Below, piece after piece: positions 23,276 through 36,000 of a DNA stretch of 64,000 nucleotides. Made by a program: the position numbers and the translations under genes. The stretch is from contig VXAA01001398.1 of the NCBI GenBank assembly GCA_013399115.1, positions 20,693-84,692 of the forward strand. The letters run 5' to 3'. The DNA is from Anseranas semipalmata. Lineage: Eukaryota; Chordata; Aves; Anseriformes; Anseranatidae. Below the pieces are notes generated by a model. It had not been told where the DNA came from, made no database searches, and worked only from the letters and a program-made list of their open reading frames with translations. Each line of letters opens with the position of its first letter. The stretch's first letter is position 1.

Positions 23276-25538
23276 GTGAAAAGCTAGAAGTCATCCTGGA
23301 TTGTGTAGTGACATCTTGTGGTGAAGAGGAGCATAGCCGAGTGGAAGTTCAGAATGGTGATTACTATCTGCACAACTCCAAAATGTGTAATAACACTTTG
23401 TGTCTGGCTTTTGATTGCCTCAACAGAGGACTGTTGCAGGATTATCTTTGCACCCTGTTCATTATGCCACCTAAAATGCTTTTTCTGAGTGGGGTATTAA
23501 CTTATAATTAATCATCTCACATTAATGTAAATTTATCCATGCAGGCATATTTAATCAGAGCTCTTTCATTTTTCATAATATTTTAATAACAGAGCACTAA
23601 AGAAGACTTGCAAGATATAAAGTTACATGAATAGTGGTTATAATCTAAGTCTATTCAAGGGGTTCGAATTCTTGACTTTCAAGGAAGCTGAAAAATGACA
23701 TAATTTGAACCTATGCACTGTCATTATGATTAACCCGCAAAATGTATATACTCATGGAAAGGCACACACTGCCCTGTCTTAATGACACCCTCCACAGAGG
23801 TCATACATAACAATGACATGTTTTCCAATAAGAGTAGTTATAATATAATAGGGTTTAATGTATTTTAGGAGCCTCAGCACAGCAGTATATCACCAGAATA
23901 ATCAGAAGTGGAAGTCTTTCAATGAAGGTAGTGAGTGTTCATGCAAGTGAATGTATCTAAATGTGTGGTGGGTTTTAAGATTATCTCATTCAATTTTCAA
24001 TTTTTTTGCTCTATAAATAGTGTATGGGTCCAGTATTTCTAATAAGTATTGATGGCAGCTGTCACTTAAAAGACTGGCTTGTTGTGAATAATAAGTCTGC
24101 ACTCACTGTAGGAGAACACTACTACCACATTTCTGGCAACATCATTTACACCTTATCTTAACCGTAAAATGCAAAGAAACAGCAATATTCTCTCTCAGTC
24201 TTTGACAATTTCTTATTCAAAGATGAGTCAGGCAGGTTATGAACAACAGAAGAAGCACCTCAAAATCCTCAGGAAGTGAGAGACCTGTGGATAAAGCAAA
24301 TGTTGCTCAAAGTTGTTCCCACTAACCACAGGTAAATTTGGAGTAAATCTGTCTCTCTGGAGTAACTTGGACCATAAGCAATAAGAATTTACCTGCTGTT
24401 TCAGTTTCCCTAATTCTCTCACCCCTGCTCAGATTTAATGTGCATTCTGTTAGTTCTCCAAAGAGTCTTCCTTTGCCCTCAACCAAAGGATGTGTTTTCC
24501 AGCATAACACTAGAGCATCTAATAAATTAACTGCAAGCAGCTGACTTTTTAAACTATGAACACTAACAATAATAACACCACATGAAGCAAAACAGTAGGT
24601 GTTTTGTACTGTATATTGATTGTGACCAGTTTCTACTCTCATTAGAAATATTTATTAGTAAAGCCACCAGTTGTTGAAAAAATTGGATGTTTCTCTAGGA
24701 TTAACAGCCACCTGGGAGCAGATTAAAGCTTGTTATATATCCAAGGCCATTAAGACCATTTCATACTTTGTAGGAAGAAAATGCCCAGTACAAAATTATT
24801 TATTCAAGATGTTTGTTTTTTCCAATTGAGGAAATGTTTGATCCTTCCAATTAAGGATCTCCCCATGCTTTACAAACATTAATGAATTCATAGCTCTGCA
24901 TCCACAGTGGGTAGAGAAGGATCGTTATCCCTCTTTCTGAGATAATGTAAGAGAGAGAGACCCAGAAAAATTAAATAAATTATCGCAAATTCCAGAGGAG
25001 ATCTGTCAAAGACTTTTTTTCCTGACACTGGTTTTGAGTCAGGACCAGCTGAGATAATTTTTCTTCCAAGCAATAGGTTCAGCATTTACTGAGGACACGC
25101 TTTATGCTGTGAGCCAGTCTTACTGCTTTGATCCACTTTCTGACTCCCGTCTGGCTTATGGTTGTTTCTGGCTGCTTGTTACACACCACAGTCTCTAAGC
25201 AAAATGACCACTACAGCCACCACCAAAAGAGCCAGCTTGCTGTTGAATCACCTACTAGGAAACACGCATTTTAACAGATTTTAATTTTATCAGGTGATAA
25301 GGGGAAGATTTCTTTAGTTTTCTCCTCCAGACATTTCTATATACTTTCCTCCTCATATTTAATAGATAAATAAAGACAGAGGGAGGAGAGAGAGTGAGAA
25401 TTGTTCAAGTTACATAAGTCAGAAACACAGTCAAAATGAAGAATACTCAGTAATGAACAGCTGAGCCACTCAATGAAAAAGAGATTTCATGAGAAGAGAG
25501 TCAGACCTTGTTTATTACAGCCATATTTTCTCCCTTGG
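23276..25538. other. unique non-coding DNA
   Basis: No gene is visible. Low repeat content. Confidence 0.55.
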
Positions 25539-25581
25539 AAAAAAAAAAAAAAAAGGAAAGAAAGAAAGAAAAGAAAAGAAA
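25539..25581. repeat. poly-A then (GAAA)n low-complexity tract
   Basis: A 16-A run passes into GAAAG and GAAAA units. Confidence 0.9.
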
Positions 25582-26706
25582 CCCAAACAGCAACATTCCT
25601 TGTAATAAAACATTTAAAATAAAGAAATGGAAGAAAAAAAATTAAAGTGTATAACATTTAATGTGATTGCAAAACTGGAATCTTATGAAGCTCTTGCAGC
25701 TAGATGAGGTTGGTAGTAGCACTGGAGTTTATCATTACATTTGGCACTGTGTGTGCTGTGGGGCAGAGAAGTGATGAGGGACAAAGTGAAGGTTATTCCT
25801 TCAAATAAGAGGTAGCAGAGTGAAGTGGAATGAAACAAGTATTTGTTGTAAACTCAGGGGATTAAAAGATGTTTGAATTATTTAGAAACTGGGCACTGGG
25901 TCTATATCCTTTCATTACCTGTCCACTGGACTGAAGAAACTCAGAGGTGCTGCTGTGAGTAATTGGGTGACTGAGAAGCACGGTGTTTCTTGGCAGTATC
26001 TCTCAGCAGTCCTCTTCCAGTGCGGAAATGTAGAGGTGAAGGGGCAATACATGCCAGCATGGATGTCTCTCATCTCTCCTCTGCAATAAGCACAGAACAA
26101 AAAGCCTCAATGGCCTGAGGCACACTCTCCTGTGATGCATATACATTTATAACATGAGCGGTAGAATCTCCTCTGAACTGTAAGGTGGGCTATAACACTT
26201 CAGGAAAGAACCTTCCTGGTTTAGGAGACAGGCAGAAAACACAGACCTCCACAGAGGGCAGTGGTCAAGAAAGTCAGGTGTGGGAAACCTCACAGACTTC
26301 TGAACTCCTAATGCAACCCAACTGTACAACCGAGGGAATTATAAACTCCAACCCAAGTTCTTATGTCTGGTTTTCTTTTCATTCCCCTCTTTGCTCTCTC
26401 TCCCCCACACCCCAGAAAATAGGAAGTATGGATGCATAAACTAGGCAGGAGATGCAATCTGCTCCAGCAAGTCCCTGGTAGATGATCAGGATTAGTTTAG
26501 ACACAGCTGGATGAGTTCAACTATGCTCACATTAAATCTGCCCTTTCCCACGGGCTGTCTTCAGAAGAGTAAGCTATTTTTACTCAGATACTGCTCTGTA
26601 TTGCCAACCCAACAGTTCAAAATCAAGCGCCCTAAAAATCTAGCAATGGATATAAAAATAATGATTTCTTTGTGAATAACAACCGTGATGTATGTTTGCC
26701 TTCTAG
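25582..26706. other. unique non-coding DNA
   Basis: Nothing is recognised. The right end carries the acceptor-like tract TATGTTTGCCTTCTAG described in the next entry. Confidence 0.55.
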
Positions 26707-26850
26707 GTTCTGAGCTTCACAGCAAGATGGGCTCAACCCACTTCATATCTTCAAGCCTTTTTATTCAGTTATGAGTAGGTATAGACCTGTGAAGTAACAG
26801 CTCCAATGTTGATTTTTAACTCTAATAAAGATGTTTTTACACATTACATT
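26707..26850 (+). other. weak candidate terminal exon with AATAAA
   Basis: TATGTTTGCCTTCTAG ends in an AG at 26705-26706 and could be a splice acceptor. About 120 bases later an AATAAA (26824-26829) is followed by the T-rich GATGTTTTTAC. Together these could make a short last exon of a non-coding transcript. Both motifs are common by chance in AT-rich DNA, and no partner exon is known. Confidence 0.15.
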
Positions 26851-27240
26851 TGGAATTTACCCCCTGACATTGTTCCAACAATTGCCTGTAATGTTACACT
26901 TGGCAACTTTTAAAGTGTTTTTAACTTAAATGAAATTCTGTGTTACACAACTGTCTCATAATATTACTTTGGAGTCTTGATAGGACTGTTGAGGGAAGAA
27001 AAACTGATGCTGAAAATCAGAATAAAATATAAGCAGTTATGTCATTAAGATATTAACTCAAAATAGTAAACAATGCCACTTGTTTAAGTACAACCTCCAC
27101 AAAAGAGAAACAGTCAGCAGTATTGGTTTTAGTAAACAGAAGTTGGTTATCTGACCTGACCTGCGTCCTAAAGCCTTTCAAGAATGTCTGCCAATAAAAT
27201 AGAAACAAATAAACAGAAATCTTGTGTCCTAAAAGTCTAG
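26851..27240. other. unique AT-rich non-coding DNA
   Basis: The text is AT-rich and repeat-free, with nothing recognised. Confidence 0.5.
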
Positions 27241-27500
27241 CATTTTTTGTATTCTTTTATTTCTTTACTTTCATTTTTGTATTCCTCCTTTTACTCCTTG
27301 TCTTCATCACCATAATTTTTCTTTCACAACTGTCTAGATTTTTTTTCACTTTTCTGTTCATTACTCTCTCTCTCTCTTCTACCCACCCTTCTCCTTTTCT
27401 CTCTGTAAAGTCATCCTCTCATGTATTCCTTATCACATTCATGATAATATCCTCTGTTGCCCAGTCTCCTCCTTTCCTCCTCTGTCATTTCTCCCTCATC
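27241..27500. repeat. pyrimidine-rich low-complexity region
   Basis: About 260 bases dominated by T and C on the plus strand, including TCTCTCTCTCTC near 27366. The 159-codon frame crossing it is rich in F, L and S for this reason and is not a credible gene. Confidence 0.8.
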
Positions 27501-29867
27501 ATCTCTTGTGTCTGTAAGCACCTTGGGGAGGGGAAAAAAGGGCAGTTTGTCTTCTTACATTTTCCTCTTTCCTCTAGTAGAATTTTGACTTGCTTAATTT
27601 TCTCCCCACTGAGATCTTTGCCTCGAGTTCTCCTGTGGCCAGTAACACCAATATTTCCAGTAACACCTGCATTAAATCTGGTGAAGACGTATGTGTCATG
27701 ATATTGCTCAGCCAGTCCTGTGTTCAACATGCATGAACTAAAATCTGCTCCAGGTCCATCTCTCCCATTCAAAAACAGCACACTGGGCAGAGCTTGTGGA
27801 TAAACTGCTTTCACAGCGCCATTCCTTTATCCCTTTCCACAGGGCTGCCTCTCCCAGGATCTGCTTTGCATTTCAGCCCCCTCTCACTCCTCCCTGCTGA
27901 CCCTGCTGCTTCCTCCCTCTCCTCAGGTTATTGGCAGGGGAAACATCTGCTCACACCACAGTTGCCTGCAGGAAAAAGAAACGAGGTGAAGGGAGTGATG
28001 TGGTCACTACATGAGCGTACAGAAGCCATTCCAGATGGCCGTTTGTCCCACAGGCCAGGTGCCTACTCACTTTCCTACACTACCACTGCTGCTCTTTGCC
28101 TGTTTCTCTCCCGCTTAACTGCTACGTTCCAGCTGGAAGTGTATGTTTCAACATTGCGACAGTGCAGGTACCAGCCATGCTGTTAAGCCAGAGAGGTAGC
28201 AGGAACACTGAGAAGCTGGCTTTCCCTGTGACACAAGAAGTCCCTCCTGCAGACTGGTGCTCAGCACCATGCAGGTGACAAGCCTTTAGCGAGTCTTCTC
28301 ATCCTTTATTGCACTTTTACACCATGCTCCTGGAAATCACCCACTGCCATGGGATGAGGTCAGCTGATAAAACATCTGGAAGAAGTAAGAGAAACCATAT
28401 GAATATGTGAAATAGAAGTGGGAAAGAATCAGCTCAATTCTAAGTGAACTTAAAATTTTCTTATGAGAAAGCCCATCAGGTAGAACCTGTAACTGCTACA
28501 GTCTGGATTTTCTCTCTAAGAAGGAATCAACACAGGAGACGGTTGTTTGCTATTATGAAAAAGAAATGGCACACAAGTGGTTAATTTTGAGATGGCACAA
28601 GAACAGGGAAAGAGAGTCCTCCTAAATGGAGATAATGTGGCCATAGAAAAATGACTACATGAGAACATACACTCACTCTAAATATTTGCAATTCTGGGAA
28701 CCTTTTATTGAGTATACAAAATCAACATTGTTAAGACATTCAGCAGCTCTGTCTCCTTCTTATTGTACTGAGATCAAAAGGCAGCCTGTGTTAGTCATGG
28801 GAGATAGAATTTCTCATATCTATCTAGTTAGTTAAATAACCAGAGTGCACTGTATTCATTTTCACTGTGATCTTAATTTGAAAATATGCTGATGCTCTGC
28901 TTTAGTATTTCCTCATTTTACAAATCAGGTTCAGCACACGGAGCCAATTCTTGTTTCCAGTGAAGTCAAACGTCACATTTATCTTTATCTGGATTCAGAA
29001 CAGGCCCCCCATGATGTCATCTGCTTAACTAAGAAAGACAAGAACGTATTATAGGTTCTTGTAATTATTTTTAAAGAAATTGTCAGGGTCATACCAGAGG
29101 TGGGCAGACCACCTCCGAACACAATTTTTCTTTAGGAGCAAATTCTAGTTAGCCTTGACCTAATAGCAGAGAAAGAAGGAAAAAGAACAAGCAGCTCTTC
29201 ATTGTGTCCCAGAACATCTGAGCATACCTTTGCCAGCTGTAATTCAGCTGGATATGGTTATGCTGGAGTTTACAGTAGGGAATCTAATTTGTCCCCTTTC
29301 CTCATGAGAAAACTGAAACACAGCCCAGTGATGTCCATGAGCAAGACAGACTCCCTGGAAACTGCTTCAGCCAAGGTCAGCAGCTAAGATCCTACTTACA
29401 GAGCAGTTTATATATTAACACAGGTCCACCAACTTAGTTGGTGACTGGCACTGATTCAGGCCATCCAGTGTTAACTGAAGTCTCTAATCAACTTTACTTG
29501 CTACTTACAACTAAATAAAAAAACAACTTTGCACGGATCAGGTAATATCAAAGTTAAATCATAGTTTAAGATACCTGGACCCTAACATGCCCAATAAAAG
29601 GATTTAAGGACCTTACTGTTTAACTGGCTTTCAAATGGGTTCTTGAAATCTCAGCAAAGAGTAAGACCAGATGCATATGGCAGTCATGTAACACAGAAAA
29701 GTGTGGTAAAAGACATGGGGGAAAACACAGCTGTAAGGGAAACATTCCTTGCACAGTATGATCCTTTAACTTTGGTGAGCTCTTGATCAGCTTTTCAAAA
29801 CAAGTAAGAGAGATTGGAATTTAGTGCAAATGCCTATAACGTTATGCCCTGAACATAAATAACTGTG
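27501..29867. other. unique non-coding DNA
   Basis: No gene or named repeat is visible. The part at 27800-28280 is somewhat more C-rich, with overlapping frames on both strands but no recognised protein. Confidence 0.55.
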
Positions 29868-30137
29868 CAGAGAGATGTTCAGACTGGATATTAGGAAAAA
29901 AATCTTTACCATGAGAGTTGTCAAACACTCTCACAGGCTTCCTAGTGAGGTGGTTGATGACCCACATGCCTGTCAGTGTTCAAGAGGCATTTGGATAATG
30001 TCCTCAATAATATGCTTTAACTATTGGTTAGCCCTGAAAAGGTCAAGCAATTGGACTTGATAATCTTTGTAGGACCCTTCCAACTGAACTATTCTATTCT
30101 ATTCTGTTCTATTCTGTTCTATTCTGTTCTATTCTAT
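29868..30137 (+). mobile_element. CR1 LINE, 3' end fragment with expanded tail
   Basis: This is a second plus-strand CR1 remnant, more diverged than the one at 2024. It matches the same ORF2 end (GATATTAGGAAAAAAATC, then ATGAGAGTTGTCAAACACTC) and the 3' UTR (AGGACCCTTCCAACTGAACTATTCTAT). The tail from 30091 to 30137 is a run of ATTCT and GTTCT pentamers in place of the usual CR1 octamers. Confidence 0.85.
30091..30137. repeat. (ATTCT/GTTCT)n pentamer array in CR1 tail
   Basis: Nine or so pentamers alternate between ATTCT and GTTCT, making a 10-bp higher-order unit ATTCTGTTCT. It is seeded by the CR1 tail and expanded by slippage. Confidence 0.9.
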
Positions 30138-30855
30138 AACATACAACGGCTTGAACTACTGACAATGATAAGAAACCCTCCTCCATTCATTGACTCCTGG
30201 CCATCCCTACAAAAAAAAAAAATAATAATCCAGAACTGGGAAGAACGACATGGACAGAAAATGGTTGTAGGAATAGCCCTCATTTAACGTAACTGATGAG
30301 CTCTAAGCATGCAAGTCTTGGTATCATTCATACCTAAGTCAGTGGATAAGATACAGCAATCACATTTGTAATTCAGATGTTAAAGTACATGGGTGTTTTT
30401 CACCCTCCTAAGTGCTGCTTTGAACATCTTCAAAATTTCAAGTTCTCTCTTCAAAATTACATCAGACATCTGCGAAAGCTGACTGTTCTTGTTAATTAAT
30501 TCTTATGTTTAGTGCTCTGCTGTTGTCACCATTTGTTCATGGACTTTTCTTTTCATTATCATAATATTTGTTTATCTGACTAAATAAAGCAAACAATAAC
30601 ATTTTGAAGTACAGTACAGTAAATGCAGCTTCCAACCCAGACAGAAAAGCATACATGAAAGTCTCTTTAGGAAAACATGTCCCTGCCAAACCACATGCAG
30701 CGATGCCTCTAAATGAGTAAATTTAGGTAATTAACACAAAGCCAAGCCAAAGAAATACAGCAGAAATAAGCTGCCAGGCACCAATTACCTGTACAGCTAA
30801 AAATGGGCACAAGAATTCACAAAGACTTCTATATAAAGCCTTGGGGGTTTTGCTT

Positions 30856-30858
<3 letters not shown>
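30138..30858. other. unique AT-rich non-coding DNA
   Basis: Nothing is recognised apart from a short A/AAT run at about 30210-30228. Confidence 0.55.

Positions 30859-30895
<37 letters not shown>
30859..30895. repeat. poly-T run, 37 bp
   Basis: Thirty-seven consecutive T residues. It could be the tail of a minus-strand retrocopy, but the sequence to its right is not recognised. Confidence 0.93.
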
Positions 30896-30898
<3 letters not shown>

Positions 30899-32125
30899 CA
30901 AAAGACTCTCTGTTCTGACTTATGGCCAGGTTTTCCTTCTGATTAGGCAAGGCAAATGAGAAAAGCAGCAACAAATAAACTAGTTGCAGTGAAGTTAAAG
31001 CCTCCCAAAACTCTCAAGTCACACTTTGAAGTCAAAACTGGCTCCTGTGATATGGCTTACAAGTTAGAAAATATTACACATTGTCCATGATTATAGCTGA
31101 ATGGAAGTTTAAAGACCATTCCTTGCCATCCAGGGAAATGTAGGACCCAGGAGAGCCTTCCTGCAACGTGCGGATATGAAATCTTTCAGTACAGCAGCAA
31201 AATGCAAGTTCATTGTGGTATTTGCTGTGGTGGAGCATGTTCCAGGCCGTTCCTACAGAGCTGCATGAGAAGAACTGCAGAAGTCTCCTCTGACACATGG
31301 TAGCACATGCTCAACCATAACAAGTCAGGCTTATGGCAGATCATATATCATCAAGATGACAGAAAATATTTCCACTTTCTTTCTTTCATACTGGACCCCC
31401 TAAATACAGGCATTCCCTGTTTTGTTCAGTGGCATCACCCAAACACTAATATCTGGTTCCTAGAAAGAAACCTTGCTCCTGAAAGGATTGAAGACTCCTA
31501 ATGGCAGAGGCTGAAAGAGCAAATTCCATTGATGTTTCCTATGGCACTCATGGATAAACCTTAAAATTTCCTTCTAAATCCAGGATGCTCACTCAACCAC
31601 TAAAAGAAATGAATATAACTGCTGGCTGGTGACTTCTCTGCTAAATTTAAAAAGCTACACTTACCAAGTCAAAGCTTAACTAACCCTATTGCCTTTTAAA
31701 CGTTTTAAATTAATATGTCGAATTCCTTTCCTTGTTTTATCAAATGAGTACTGTCCATGAGACTCCAAAAGCCTTCTGCTTTACTCTTCCTTTAAATTTA
31801 CAAACGTGAGATGTATAAATAGGCAGAGGAATCCTCTTTATCTCATTCATTCACGTTAGATTGGAAGAAATTGGACTGGAAAAGTCAGAACAAATTTAGT
31901 TTGATTTCTAATTGTATTATTTACATAATAAAGAAAATTATTCCTCATCTTGCTGACTTGATCATGGAATAATGAGAGCTCTCCTAGGAGAAATATACAT
32001 GGAGACCTAGTTCTCCTCTCATTTACCCTAATTTTACATTGATGTAATTCCACTGACCTCAGATAAGTTACTTGAGACTTATATCAGCAAAAATGAGTGG
32101 AGCACTGAAACAGAAAAAAAAAAAA
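30896..32125. other. unique AT-rich non-coding DNA
   Basis: Nothing is recognised. It ends in a 12-A run that borders the assembly gap. Confidence 0.55.
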
Positions 32126-33034
32126 NNNNNNNNNNNNNNNNNNNNNNNNNNNNNNNNNNNNNNNNNNNNNNNNNNNNNNNNNNNNNNNNNNNNNNNNNNN
32201 NNNNNNNNNNNNNNNNNNNNNNNNNNNNNNNNNNNNNNNNNNNNNNNNNNNNNNNNNNNNNNNNNNNNNNNNNNNNNNNNNNNNNNNNNNNNNNNNNNNN
32301 NNNNNNNNNNNNNNNNNNNNNNNNNNNNNNNNNNNNNNNNNNNNNNNNNNNNNNNNNNNNNNNNNNNNNNNNNNNNNNNNNNNNNNNNNNNNNNNNNNNN
32401 NNNNNNNNNNNNNNNNNNNNNNNNNNNNNNNNNNNNNNNNNNNNNNNNNNNNNNNNNNNNNNNNNNNNNNNNNNNNNNNNNNNNNNNNNNNNNNNNNNNN
32501 NNNNNNNNNNNNNNNNNNNNNNNNNNNNNNNNNNNNNNNNNNNNNNNNNNNNNNNNNNNNNNNNNNNNNNNNNNNNNNNNNNNNNNNNNNNNNNNNNNNN
32601 NNNNNNNNNNNNNNNNNNNNNNNNNNNNNNNNNNNNNNNNNNNNNNNNNNNNNNNNNNNNNNNNNNNNNNNNNNNNNNNNNNNNNNNNNNNNNNNNNNNN
32701 NNNNNNNNNNNNNNNNNNNNNNNNNNNNNNNNNNNNNNNNNNNNNNNNNNNNNNNNNNNNNNNNNNNNNNNNNNNNNNNNNNNNNNNNNNNNNNNNNNNN
32801 NNNNNNNNNNNNNNNNNNNNNNNNNNNNNNNNNNNNNNNNNNNNNNNNNNNNNNNNNNNNNNNNNNNNNNNNNNNNNNNNNNNNNNNNNNNNNNNNNNNN
32901 NNNNNNNNNNNNNNNNNNNNNNNNNNNNNNNNNNNNNNNNNNNNNNNNNNNNNNNNNNNNNNNNNNNNNNNNNNNNNNNNNNNNNNNNNNNNNNNNNNNN
33001 NNNNNNNNNNNNNNNNNNNNNNNNNNNNNNNNNN
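32126..33034. other. assembly gap (909 N)
   Basis: An unbroken run of N. The left flank ends in twelve A and the right flank begins with eight T. Frames that cross it consist of unknown residues and have no meaning. Confidence 0.99.
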
Positions 33035-36000
33035 TTTTTTTTGAATTTCTCCCATTTCTCAGTTGCTTTTGTAAAAGATACACAGGTATACCCAGCCAGT
33101 AGACAGTCTGCTACTGATTGCTGTAATACCGCTTGATAGAAGTCTGTTATCAGTCTGAAATGTAATCCAGCATGAGGAAGCATGAAAACAAGAAGGGCAT
33201 GAAGGCAAAGAAACAGGCACCCTCGTGTGAGAAACATGTCTAATTAAGGAATTGAGATATGGAGAGAATTTAGACCATTTATCCTAATGACTTTTTCAGA
33301 ATATAGAGGGACGGGACCAACAAGTTTATGCTTAGCACGTACACATGCATATGCATATCTGAACAGCTCAGACCAATTTTCCATAACCTCTGTCCTTGTA
33401 TGGTCATCTGTGTTTGTGAAAATCAGTGAGAAGCTGTAAGCCATAACAAGATCACTTCTTTGTTCTTATTATTCCATACAGAGCTGCCATTTCATCTTAT
33501 ACATTTTCTTCATTTGTTTCATGGTAGATTCTTTTTCTTGAAGGAATCAAAGTTCATGTATCCTTAGACTGAGAATAAAACCATTTAAAAACATTAAAAC
33601 AATACAGATTGCTGGGCTCAGCACTGTGATAACCTGGTGAAGTCCTCCAGATTGTATTACAGAGATGAGAGTAGATGCCTTGTGGGTTGCAGATCTTGGT
33701 GACACAGAGTTTGCATTTATTAACCTCAGGCTTGGCCTGGTTTGTAAATCAGCATGGTTTCACTGAATCCATGTTATCTGCACAGGTCTACATACCTGGG
33801 CAGATGCAGTGTTCGCTTGTTCATAAATAAATAAATAAAGACATACATGTCCCATCTTATCATTCAAGACCAGTAATGCCTCTGCTGAAGTCACTAGAGC
33901 TCTACTGGTGAAAAACTCAAATGCAGCAAGAATTGAGCAGGGTTCTTATCACAGTTAAACCCCAGTCAAATGCAGGAGACAGAAATTTCCAAAGAAAACT
34001 ATTACATCATGGAGCATAAGCACACATTTAAAAGGTCTCCCATTCAAAACCAAGGGGGGTTATTTTCAGAAGCCCATATCCAAAGAGATCACCAAATGTA
34101 AATTTCTGCCGGCTCAAAGCTGAGTCCAAAGAAAATAGCAAACACCAGATGCTGCTACTGGCACAAGTATATCATAAGCTATGTCTTACCCCTCAGATCT
34201 GTAGTGTCCATTATGCCCTTGATCACTGCTCTAGAAAAGGAGTACTAAAAGGAAGAGGTACCCAAACAGCAGTATAATTCTGAAATTGATAGCACATAAA
34301 ATTGTTTGTGCAGAAAAAAATAACATGCTTTAAATCACATAATACCTTAGGCCCAATTCATGGTGATGTAGTTGACTATTGATTTCCATGGAGTTTATGC
34401 TGACATATTGTTAGCTAAAAGCCTGGTCAGGAACTCAGAAAGGATACTAAAACTATTAGAGTTATCCTGACTGTGGCATTGGCAACACCAACACATTCTG
34501 ACTTATACTGGTGTGAGAGGGAAGAACCCCTTGATAGAGACATATTATAAGTTGGTAGCTAAAAATCTTGTGAATACCACGCATTCTTACTGATGAAAGG
34601 AAAACTCAGACAAGCAAAAGCATATGTGATTTTATATGAATTGTCACCACTGTCATTTGAACAGAGGCACAGACAAATAAGGGAAAATAACAGCATAAGG
34701 TTGTACAAGGATAAAGAGAATTGAGTCAAGGAAAACTGAGACTCAATGCCAGCAACAATTTTCTATCACTGAGATCTGGTTAGTTTCGGCCCAGTCACTC
34801 CAAACAAGACTAAATAAAGTTCATGGGTATGATACTGAGAACAACTTTGCACCACCCAGAAGATAAATATCTGCCTTATCTATGATTTCTAAGATTACAA
34901 AAACAAGGTGGCAGCTCAGTAATACTCAGCAGAAAAATGTTGGCACCATGTACTTGATATTACAGCCGAATTTGCGATAAGATGCATTCAAGGTAGTAAG
35001 CTCAGAAAAGAGAAGAGTGAGTAGCCTTGATCAAAACCCTCTTTAGTACCAAAATATACACAAATTGACTTCAGAGACAGTCCTGCTCATGTCCACCTCT
35101 GCTGCATCCATCCAACACAGAACAGTCCCAAAGCATGTACATAAAGTCTCAAGAATGATCAAGGATGACTGAGCCTGCCTCTGTTATGAATCTTCCTGTT
35201 TCTTCTCAGATTGGAAAATTTAGCACAAACTCATCAATTAGAGAAGAAAAAAAAAAAACATGAAAATAGCAGGTCCCCTTTAAAACAAAAGAAGAAATAA
35301 TGTTTAATGTACTAATATTTCATTTTTGACAGATAGTACCAATTGAGATTGTGGTTAAAAAAAAAAAAAAAAAGGCAAAAGCACACATTCTTGTTCCACT
35401 AATATTCATTTAAAGGAGGAAAGAAGGTTTGGTAAGTTCAGACAGAACAAAAAAAGGTGTTACAAATGCAGAGATATGCTGGGTATATTAATCAGTGAAT
35501 CTATTTCTTTTAAAAGCTCCTTCTTAAAGGTACTTAAATCAAAAAGGAAATAAGCCATCTTGTCATTTGAAGTTTATTGCAGCAGCTTATCAGCAGGGAG
35601 GAAAAAAGATGTGGGAGAAGAAGGGAATATACAGAGCAAAAGACCAGCACTCTCAATCAATAAATATCTTATTTATAAGCACTGGGAGATGCATAGTCCT
35701 AGTTTCAGTTTTGAAATCTAACTTCAGTTTTGAGCCACAATGTGAAAATTAAATACTTTTAAACCTTGGTGTTAGTTTCTGCTGATACAATTGGCGGTAT
35801 ATTTGCTAAAAATAGGTTGAACTCAATTTCTATGAAATAAACAGTGTTTGCTAGGTGTACATGAAAGCATATCAGAGACCATCATCTCTCTTAATAGGAA
35901 TTTGTGGATATTCTAACTGATTGAAGTTGATGGAAGCCCTTTTTTAGTGGTGTTAATTTAAGATGAAAGCCTTACTCTTCCTTGCTAGGAAGGACCTTTG

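Noticed and set aside
27222..27701. 159-codon plus-strand open frame
   Set aside because: It is composed of F, L, S and T because it crosses a pyrimidine-rich low-complexity tract. It has no domain, no splice context and no ordinary protein composition.
32068..33237. Frames of over 300 codons crossing 32.1-33.2 kb
   Set aside because: They consist of unknown residues across the assembly gap.
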